Positions 7,123-11,647 of a stretch of DNA of 11,647 nucleotides are shown here, in pieces; positions within the stretch are counted from its first letter, which is position 1; every line of letters begins with the position of its first letter. The DNA is from Acidobacteriota bacterium (lineage in GTDB: Bacteria; Acidobacteriota; Blastocatellia; Pyrinomonadales; Pyrinomonadaceae): NCBI GenBank assembly GCA_019247865.1, contig JAFBAJ010000064.1, positions 1-11,647 of the forward strand, in the 5' to 3' direction. The notes under the pieces were generated by a model, which had not been told where the DNA came from, ran no database searches, and was given only the letters and a program-made list of their open reading frames with translations. Both the position numbers and the translations under genes were made by a program.

Positions 7123-7213
7123 GTCTCAAGTCCCAAGTCCCAAGTCCCAGGTCTCAAGTCCCAAGTCAGGAACGGGTCTGTGACTTGGGACTTGAGACCT
7201 GAGACTTGGGACT
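7114..7213. repeat. Heptad hairpin element 2 (between crotonase and SDR genes; overlaps both)
   Basis: The plus strand carries seven tandem units AAGTCTC, AAGTCTC, AAGTCCC, AAGTCCC, AAGTCCC, AGGTCTC, AAGTCCC from 7114 to 7162, followed by AAGTC. The inverse arm is at 7182-7213. The inner 19 bp (7149-7167 against 7182-7200) pair perfectly, and the full 32-bp arms (7136-7167 against 7182-7213) have one mismatch, around a 14-nt loop. Three extra units (7114-7134) extend into the SDR start. The right end overlaps two bases of the upstream crotonase's TAG stop. The arm order is opposite to that of the other two heptad elements (AAG-units first, CTT-units second). Confidence 0.88.
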
Positions 7214-8000
7214 AATGAATTTTGCGCGGCGCGCGCTTCTCGATAAAGGCGCGGACGCGTTCGCGTGCATCATCGGATTGAAAGCACTGGAGCTGCGCCT
7301 CGGTCTCGTACTGGAGCATGCGTTCGAGGTCGGAAGACTCGCTCATGTAGACGGCATGCTTGGCCGCCGCGATGGATTTGTAGGGAGCGTCCCGCAGGCG
7401 TTCGGCGAGCTGTCGCGTCTCGGCCTGCAGCTCTTCGTCGGCGACGACGCGATTGACGATGCCGAGTTGCAGAGCTCGTTCGGCGTCAATCGCTTCGCCG
7501 AGAAAGAACATCTCGCAGGCGAGATTGGATGGCACGACGCGCGGCAGAAAATAGGTGCCGCCCCAGTCCGGATGCAGGCCGACCTTGACGAACGACTGGC
7601 TGAACGAAGCCGACCGCGCCGCGAGACGCAGGTCGCATCCCAGCGCGAGATTGAAACCGGCTCCGTAGGCCGGGCCGTTGACCGCCGCGATGACAGGCTT
7701 CTGCATCTGCCTGATCGTCATCAGCACTCGCCGCCCTGCGTTGAGGAGCCGCGTGAACTCTTCCAGGTCCTGCCGCTCTATCAGCTCGTTCATATAAGCG
7801 ACATCCGCGCCCGCGCAGAAGCCGCGCCCAGCGCCCGTGACGACCACCACCCGCACCGTCCGGTCGCTCGCCGCGTGCTCCAGCGCCTCGGCCAGATCGC
7901 GCCGCATGTGCCCGACGAAAGCGTTCAGCTTTTCGGGACGATCCAGCGTGACGGTCGCAATGCCCGCTTCGTGCGTGACCTTGATGTTGTCGTAGGGCAT
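7212..8000 (-). CDS. PaaG-like crotonase (enoyl-CoA isomerase type)
   Basis: A 262-residue crotonase. Oxyanion-hole segments GAGRGFCAGADVAYM (57-70) and NGPAYGAGFNLALGCDL (108-124) are intact. The hydratase Glu pair is replaced by Asn117 and Phe137, while Asp145 in VGLHPDWGGTYFLPR matches the Asp used by PaaG (ring 1,2-epoxyphenylacetyl-CoA / dehydroadipyl-CoA isomerase) and related isomerases. A likely role is moving the double bond of a dehydroadipyl-CoA made by the benzoyl-CoA box route, or another ring-derived acyl-CoA. The ATG at 8000 is supported by a good AAGGA ribosome site; the gene follows the next crotonase by 20 bp. The TAG stop is shared with the end of a heptad repeat element. 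Confidence 0.9.
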   Translation of the reverse strand: MPYDNIKVTHEAGIATVTLDRPEKLNAFVGHMRRDLAEALEHAASDRTVRVVVVTGAGRGFCAGADVAYMNELIERQDLEEFTRLLNAGRRVLMTIRQMQKPVIAAVNGPAYGAGFNLALGCDLRLAARSASFSQSFVKVGLHPDWGGTYFLPRVVPSNLACEMFFLGEAIDAERALQLGIVNRVVADEELQAETRQLAERLRDAPYKSIAAAKHAVYMSESSDLERMLQYETEAQLQCFQSDDARERVRAFIEKRAPRKIH

Positions 8001-8010
8001 GACTTTGCTT

Positions 8011-8015
8011 TCCTT
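8011..8015 (-). promoter_or_regulatory. Ribosome binding site of the PaaG-like crotonase
   Basis: AAGGA on the minus strand lies 10 nt before the ATG at 8000. It is the clearest Shine-Dalgarno in the window and supports the chosen start. Confidence 0.6.
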
Positions 8016-8020
8016 GAAGA

Positions 8021-8845
8021 TTACTTGCCGGTGAATTGCGGCTTCCGTTTTTCGACGTAAGCGTTGAGCCCTTCCTTCGCGTCTTCGGACTGGAAGAGCT
8101 GCTGTTGCAGCTCTCTTTCGAGCGCGAGAGCGGATTCGAAGGGAATCTCCGCTCCGGTCTGGACGCTGCGCTTGATGCGCCCGACGGCGCGCGCAGCCCG
8201 GTCCGGCAAAGTGAACGTGCGGGCGTATTCCAGCACCTGCTGCATAAAAGCTTCGCCCGTCTCCGCTTCGTAGATGTGGTTGACGAGGCCGAGTTCCAGA
8301 CCCTTCTCGAAATCGAAGAGCGCGCCCGTCGCCATCAGCTCGATCGCGCGCGACTTGCCGACGAGACGAACCATCCTTTGCGTGCCGCCGGTGCCGGGCA
8401 GGACTCCGAGCGAGACTTCGGGCAAACCCATCTTGCCCGCGCCCCGCCGCGCGAGGCGAATGTCTGCGGCCATCGCCACTTCGAGCCCGCCGCCGACCGT
8501 GTGGCCGTTCAGCGCCGCGATGACGAGCTTCGGCGTCTGCTCCAGACGGTTCAGCGTCTCGTTGGCGTGGAGGCAGAAATAGTACTTGTATTCCGGCGTC
8601 ACGCTCGACAGCATCGAGATGTTCGCGCCCGCGCAGAAAAACTTCTCCCCTTTGCCAGTCAGCACGATGACCTGCACGCCCTCGTCCATCCGCGCCCGCA
8701 GGATCGCGCCGTCGAGCGCCTGCATCATCTCATAACTATAAGTGTTCGCCGGAGGATCATTCAGCGTCAACAACGCCACTCCCTCCTCCGCGCGATACTC
8801 GACGAGGCTGCTTGCTGCCGTCTCCTGAGCCTTTGCTTCTGACAT
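8021..8845 (-). CDS. Enoyl-CoA hydratase (crotonase with both catalytic Glu residues, PaaF-like)
   Basis: From the chosen start MSEAKAQETA the product has 274 residues. It carries the oxyanion segment GKGEKFFCAGANISML, then NGHTVGGGLEVAMAADI with Glu122, and MGLPEVSLGVLPGTGGTQRM with Glu143; these are the two acid/base residues of true hydratases, and the GTGGTQR loop is canonical. It should add water across a 2-enoyl-CoA. With the PaaG-like gene just downstream, it could hydrate 2,3-dehydroadipyl-CoA or a ring-opened product. An in-frame ATG at 8866 would add seven residues, but GGGAG at 8860-8856 is well placed only for the ATG at 8845. This is the first gene of the metabolic run after the repeat-filled gap, so a promoter probably lies between 8846 and about 9069; I could not pick out convincing boxes. 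Confidence 0.92.
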   Translation of the reverse strand: MSEAKAQETAASSLVEYRAEEGVALLTLNDPPANTYSYEMMQALDGAILRARMDEGVQVIVLTGKGEKFFCAGANISMLSSVTPEYKYYFCLHANETLNRLEQTPKLVIAALNGHTVGGGLEVAMAADIRLARRGAGKMGLPEVSLGVLPGTGGTQRMVRLVGKSRAIELMATGALFDFEKGLELGLVNHIYEAETGEAFMQQVLEYARTFTLPDRAARAVGRIKRSVQTGAEIPFESALALERELQQQLFQSEDAKEGLNAYVEKRKPQFTGK

Positions 8846-8855
8846 CTGCTGCGTT

Positions 8856-8860
8856 CTCCC
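8856..8860 (-). promoter_or_regulatory. Ribosome binding site deciding the hydratase start
   Basis: GGGAG on the minus strand lies 10 nt before the ATG at 8845 and overlaps the codons that follow the upstream ATG at 8866. It favours the shorter protein. Confidence 0.5.
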
Positions 8861-8896
8861 AATCATCTTAATTTTAGGCTGAAATCAGGTGCTGGA

Positions 8897-9056
8897 AAGC
8901 TCCGTCAGGAGCGAGATGTTTATAGCTCCCATATCACTCAGGTATCAAGCTCCGTCAGGAGCGGAATGTGACAAGCGTCCGTTACATTCCGCTCCTGACG
9001 GAGCTTGGCTCAATTTGTCACTCGCCAGCTATAAATATTTCGCTCCTGACGGAGCT
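8897..9056. repeat. REP-like palindrome array, family B (four copies, symmetric)
   Basis: Four copies of a GCTCC-GTCA-GGAGC palindrome fill the gap between the S41 protease and hydratase genes: 8899-8912 and 8949-8962 on the plus strand, 8991-9004 and 9042-9055 on the minus strand. The two middle copies form a perfect 23-bp inverted repeat (8947-8969 with 8984-9006), extendable to 26 bp with one mismatch, around an 8-nt loop. The outer copies carry a GTTTATAGCT or ATTTATAGCT tail that points inward. The arrangement is like a BIME. It lies downstream of the protease gene and upstream of the hydratase, so it may protect or terminate the protease transcript. Confidence 0.85.
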
Positions 9057-9069
9057 ACGGACATTCAGC

Positions 9070-10290
9070 CTATCTTTTCTGCTTCTGAATATACTCTATT
9101 GCCGCGTCAAGCTGCGAATCATTTCCTTTGAGCAGCCCGGCGCGCGTGAGGCCGACCTTGAGGTTCGGGATCACGCCGCGACCTTCGATGATGACGCCTT
9201 TGGGCGTGCGCGGCTGGCCGTAGGCGTAGACGAAGTAGGCTCCGGTCGGGAGCTGCTCAAGGTCTGCGTCCATGTCTTCGCCCATCGTCGTCTGTCCGAT
9301 GACGTAGGCGCGCCCGCTCTCCTGCATCCCGGCGGCGAACTGCTCGCTAGCCGAGCCGCTGCCTTCGTCCACCAGGATCACGACCGGGCCGAGGAAAGCG
9401 TTCTTCTGCGGCCTGGCCTGATAGTACTTATCGTCGCCTTTGCGCGTGCGCGTGACCATGAGCTGCGTCTTCTTGTCGAAGAGCATCGAGGCCATCCTGA
9501 TGGCGACCGAATCGTCGCCGCCGCCGTTGCCGCGCAGGTCTATGATGAGTCCCGGCGCATCATGCATGGACGCGATGGCGTCGTGAATCTTGTCGTCGAG
9601 GGCTTCGATAAAGCTGGTGAAGCGGATGTAGCCGATGCCGTCCGCCAGCCGTTTCGATTCAAACAGAGCGTAGATGGAGAGCTTGCCGTACTGCTCTTTG
9701 TCGATCTCGTTCTCGCTGAGCAGCGCACGCTCCAGCGTCGCCTCGTGCACAGCGTCCTCTGCATCAAGGTACGTCACACGCACCTTCGTCTGCGCCGCGC
9801 CGCGCAGGCGGCCGAGCGCGTCTTCCAGGCTGACCAGCTCTGCATCGTCTACCTTTTTGATAACGTATCCGGGGCGCAGCTCGGAGCGCGCGGCCGAAGA
9901 GCCTGCGAGGAGCCGAGAGACGACGATCTGGCCTTCGACCGTGCGGAGGCCGAGCCCGGTCGTCGTCGGCGGAGCCTGAAGCTGCGCGATGTCTTCGGGC
10001 GGGATGATCTGCAAGTGCGAAGTGTGCAGCTCGGAGAGCATCCGGCCCAGGAGCTCATACAGCTCCGCGTCGCTCTTGACCGCGGCCACCTGCGGCGCAT
10101 AGCGCTCGTGCGCCTTCTTCCAGTCAACGCCGCCGTAGGTCGGGTCAAAATACTTTTTCCACACCGTGCGCCAGACCTTCTCGAACGTCTTCTGCCTGAC
10201 CTGCTGGCTGCTCTCCTGCGCCAAAACGGAGAATGACGCGGCGGCGAGCAAGCAGCTGCCTGCGAGAAATGCTGTCAATCGTTTCATCAT
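9070..10290 (-). CDS. Exported S41 family (C-terminal processing type) peptidase with PDZ domain
   Basis: A 406-residue precursor with an N-terminal signal peptide (hydrophobic core about residues 6-23, likely cleavage after SVLAQ or near it), a helical N-domain, a PDZ-like segment (about 109-185, GLGLRTVEG...LRPGYVIKKVDD) and the S41 domain with DLRGNGGG (251-258). The nucleophile is probably Ser313 in EGSGSASE. In CtpA/Prc enzymes the general base Lys lies 25 residues later in TFGKG; here that position is Glu338 (TTMGED), so it lacks the standard Ser-Lys dyad and may use the tricorn-like Ser-His-Glu arrangement or be inactive. Start: tandem ATGs at 10290 and 10287, without a clear Shine-Dalgarno. 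It follows the TetR gene by 18 bp and is probably cotranscribed with it. A link to aromatic catabolism is not apparent. Confidence 0.9.
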   Translation of the reverse strand: MMKRLTAFLAGSCLLAAASFSVLAQESSQQVRQKTFEKVWRTVWKKYFDPTYGGVDWKKAHERYAPQVAAVKSDAELYELLGRMLSELHTSHLQIIPPEDIAQLQAPPTTTGLGLRTVEGQIVVSRLLAGSSAARSELRPGYVIKKVDDAELVSLEDALGRLRGAAQTKVRVTYLDAEDAVHEATLERALLSENEIDKEQYGKLSIYALFESKRLADGIGYIRFTSFIEALDDKIHDAIASMHDAPGLIIDLRGNGGGDDSVAIRMASMLFDKKTQLMVTRTRKGDDKYYQARPQKNAFLGPVVILVDEGSGSASEQFAAGMQESGRAYVIGQTTMGEDMDADLEQLPTGAYFVYAYGQPRTPKGVIIEGRGVIPNLKVGLTRAGLLKGNDSQLDAAIEYIQKQKR

Positions 10291-10308
10291 GGAATTAAGT
10301 TGGAAATG

Positions 10309-10986
10309 TTAAGACTCGCGCCAGACGCTGAGGCGTTCGGCGTGCGCCATTTTGGGTGCGGGTTGCAGTTCGTCCGTCAGCGCGCCCGACAGAAAGCCAC
10401 CCAGAAAGAGGCGCGTGAGGTTGTGCACGAGGTCGCGTACGGAGAGCTTGCCGCGCGGGTCGTACCAGTTATAGATCCAGTTCATCATCCCGAAGAGCGC
10501 ATAGGTCGCAACCGTCAGGTCGAGCTTCTGCGCGCTCGATTGCTCGGCCTGCACCTCGCCCAGGATGCGCCGCACGAGCTTCGTGTACTGCTGCTTCTGA
10601 ACGGAGACGTGCGCGTGCATCTCGCCCGCGAGCGAGTCGGCCTCGTGCGAGAGCACCTTCATCTCCGCCATGTTCGCGGCGAAGAACGAGAGATGGTTCT
10701 CGATCACGAGGCGCAGCTTCTCCAGCGGCTCGACCGTTTCGCCCAGCCGCTGCCGGAGCCGTTCGAGGACGCGCCCGAAACAGTTGTCCTGAATCAGAAA
10801 GAGCAGCTCCTCTTTCGACTTGCAATAATAATAGAGCCCCGCCAGGCTGACCTTCGTCTCGCGCGAGATGTCGCGCATGGAGGTCGAGTGATAACCCTTC
10901 TCCGCGAAGATGCGCGCCGCGTGACGCAGGATAAATTCCAGCTTCTGGTCGTAGCGCGAAAAATCTTTTGAGATCGTGGCGGACAT
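10309..10986 (-). CDS. TetR/AcrR family transcriptional regulator
   Basis: The 225-residue product has the TetR helix-turn-helix at about residues 15-62: ILRHAARIFAEKGYHSTSMR, then DISRETKVSLAGLYYYCKSK and EELL, with the recognition helix around SLAGLYYYCKS. The rest is an all-helical ligand-binding domain with a C-terminal segment (WIYNWYDPRGKLSVRDL) of the kind found in KstR2-like regulators, which often sense acyl-CoA thioesters. It lies directly downstream of boxB, separated by a heptad hairpin element, and upstream of the catabolic genes, so control of the aromatic-CoA genes by a CoA-ester ligand is a reasonable inference. I found no palindromic operator distinct from the repeat elements. 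The start is the ATG at 10986, without an evident Shine-Dalgarno. Confidence 0.9.
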   Translation of the reverse strand: MSATISKDFSRYDQKLEFILRHAARIFAEKGYHSTSMRDISRETKVSLAGLYYYCKSKEELLFLIQDNCFGRVLERLRQRLGETVEPLEKLRLVIENHLSFFAANMAEMKVLSHEADSLAGEMHAHVSVQKQQYTKLVRRILGEVQAEQSSAQKLDLTVATYALFGMMNWIYNWYDPRGKLSVRDLVHNLTRLFLGGFLSGALTDELQPAPKMAHAERLSVWRES

Positions 10987-10999
10987 AGAAAATCTTCGA

Positions 11000-11097
11000 T
11001 TTGGGTCCTGGGTCTTTGTGCTTTGGTCTTTGTACGCGACTCAACCTTGCGTGAGACATCAAAGACCCAAGACCAAAGACCCAAGACCTAAGACCAG
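11000..11097. repeat. Heptad hairpin element 3 (between boxB and TetR genes)
   Basis: The left arm (11000-11034) consists of units TTTGGGT, CCTGGGT, CTTTGTG, CTTTGGT, CTTTGTA. The right arm (11058-11097) is ATCAAAG, ACCCAAG, ACCAAAG, ACCCAAG, ACCTAAG, ACCAG. The arms are inverse in unit register, with scattered mismatches, around a 23-nt loop. The element starts 14 bp from the TetR start codon and ends 2 bp before the boxB stop codon, so it fills the gap. Confidence 0.85.
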
Positions 11098-11099
11098 CT

Positions 11100-11647
11100 T
11101 TAAAGCCTCACGTATTCGAACTCGAACGGCTTGCCCTTGATGCCCGCGTTGGGCGGGGCGATCCAGTTGGCGATCTTGCCGGGCTCGGTCACGGGATGCA
11201 TCAGGCTGCGTACGTACTCGCGGTCTTCGAGCGTGGGCAGCCATTCGTTCTTGCGGCCCTCGAACTCCTGTGCGGTGATGAGCTGGCCCTGAATGTCGAA
11301 CGTGTGTCCGGCGAACTCGCCGACGTGACGATGAAAGCGCGTGCTCGGCAGATAGAGCTGCGCGTCCACGCCTTCGTCCCGCAGGTACTTATTCCAGCGC
11401 GTCATCGCGCGCTCGCAGTCCTTGACGTACTCGCCGCGCAGGACTTCGTTGAGCGCGTTGCGCAGAGGAACTTCGCGCGGCACGAGCTGCCCGTCCTCGA
11501 CCACCATCAGCGTGAAGGAGTCGTTGGCGGCCGTGTGCTCCGTGTACTGATCCTGCTCCTTGTATCTGCCCTTGAGCCCGGCCGCGAAAAAGTCCGCGCT
11601 GTTCGAGCTGATCTCTCCGCCGAAGAGGTCGAGCGAATAGCTGAACC
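11100..11647 (-). CDS. boxB: Benzoyl-CoA 2,3-epoxidase (oxygenase) subunit BoxB, C-terminal 182 residues
   Basis: The frame is open to the right edge of the window, so the N-terminal portion with most di-iron ligands is outside. The visible part matches the BoxB C-terminus: YSLDLFGGEISSNSADFFAA near the edge, GLKGRYKEQDQY, RFHRHVGEFAG, EWLPTLEDREYVRSLMHPV and the closing EPGKIANWIAPPNAGIKGKP...FEYVRL. BoxB is the di-iron oxygenase that, with the reductase BoxA, converts benzoyl-CoA to its 2,3-epoxide; BoxC, a large crotonase-fold enzyme, then opens the ring. BoxA and BoxC are not in the window and would be expected to the right. An internal ATG at 11507 is not the start because strong family similarity continues upstream of it. 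The TAA stop at 11102-11100 abuts the heptad element. Confidence 0.92.
   Translation of the reverse strand, partial: FSYSLDLFGGEISSNSADFFAAGLKGRYKEQDQYTEHTAANDSFTLMVVEDGQLVPREVPLRNALNEVLRGEYVKDCERAMTRWNKYLRDEGVDAQLYLPSTRFHRHVGEFAGHTFDIQGQLITAQEFEGRKNEWLPTLEDREYVRSLMHPVTEPGKIANWIAPPNAGIKGKPFEFEYVRL

Noticed and set aside
7114..7213. TetR operator or riboswitch
   Set aside because: The palindrome is long, made of tandem heptads and repeated at two other unrelated junctions, which fits a repeat family better than a specific operator.
7206..8842. Two long plus-strand open frames opposite the two crotonases
   Set aside because: No motif or ribosome site, and the minus strand holds intact crotonase genes.
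8897..9056. CRISPR array
   Set aside because: The copies are in both orientations, spacers are irregular and partly self-complementary, and no cas gene is present; this is a REP/BIME-like array.
8968..10236. A 422-codon open frame on the plus strand opposite the S41 peptidase
   Set aside because: It starts inside the family-B repeat array and is otherwise the complement of a clear signal-peptide/PDZ/S41 gene.

Overview
This window is GC-rich and comes from a bacterial chromosome. Its densely packed genes read almost entirely on the minus strand, in the order BoxB, TetR, S41 protease, three crotonases interleaved with an SDR, a Rid protein and an acyl-CoA dehydrogenase, then a WG-repeat protein, a flavin monooxygenase and a GNAT. 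Only one gene, a partial old-yellow-enzyme at the left edge, reads on the plus strand. Box-type benzoyl-CoA chemistry, an S41 protease and abundant palindromic intergenic repeats would fit an aerobic environmental heterotroph, perhaps an Acidobacteriota member such as Blastocatellia. That taxonomic guess is weak and rests on general resemblance, not on a marker gene.

Layout: (1) 1-971, C-terminal 322 residues of a single-domain OYE-like flavin reductase. (2) 975-1139, an array of short palindromes (family A) between convergent genes. (3) 1101-2773, GNAT and an aromatic-acyl-CoA hydroxylase of the salicylyl-CoA 5-hydroxylase / 2-aminobenzoyl-CoA monooxygenase N-domain type. (4) 2810-3796, a secreted eight-unit WG-repeat protein broken by one in-frame amber codon, with lower GC than its neighbours. 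(5) 3809-8845, the metabolic core: acyl-CoA dehydrogenase, crotonase, Rid protein, SDR and two more crotonases. (6) 8897-9056, a second palindrome array (family B). (7) 9070-10986, S41 protease and TetR regulator. (8) 11100-11647, C-terminal third of BoxB.

Working model: the cluster handles aromatic acids as CoA thioesters under oxic conditions. BoxB epoxidises benzoyl-CoA; the PaaG-like and PaaF-like crotonases could isomerise and hydrate the dehydroadipyl-CoA that the box pathway yields. The flavin monooxygenase, the Rid protein, the acyl-CoA dehydrogenase, the SDR and the remaining crotonase resemble the gene content expected for CoA-dependent 2-aminobenzoate (anthranilate) degradation. 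In the known enzyme the monooxygenase is fused to an OYE domain; here the two halves would be separate, convergent genes. The TetR protein is the obvious candidate regulator.

The most unusual sequence structure lies between the genes. Three intercistronic gaps (6239-6340, 7114-7213, 11000-11097) are almost completely filled by hairpins built from tandem 7-bp units of one family (CTTNGGW). One of them supplies the start codon of the SDR gene and ends inside the stop codon of the gene upstream. The palindromes of families A and B share the same tail and differ by a compensatory base-pair change in the stem, so they look like two lineages of one REP-like element.
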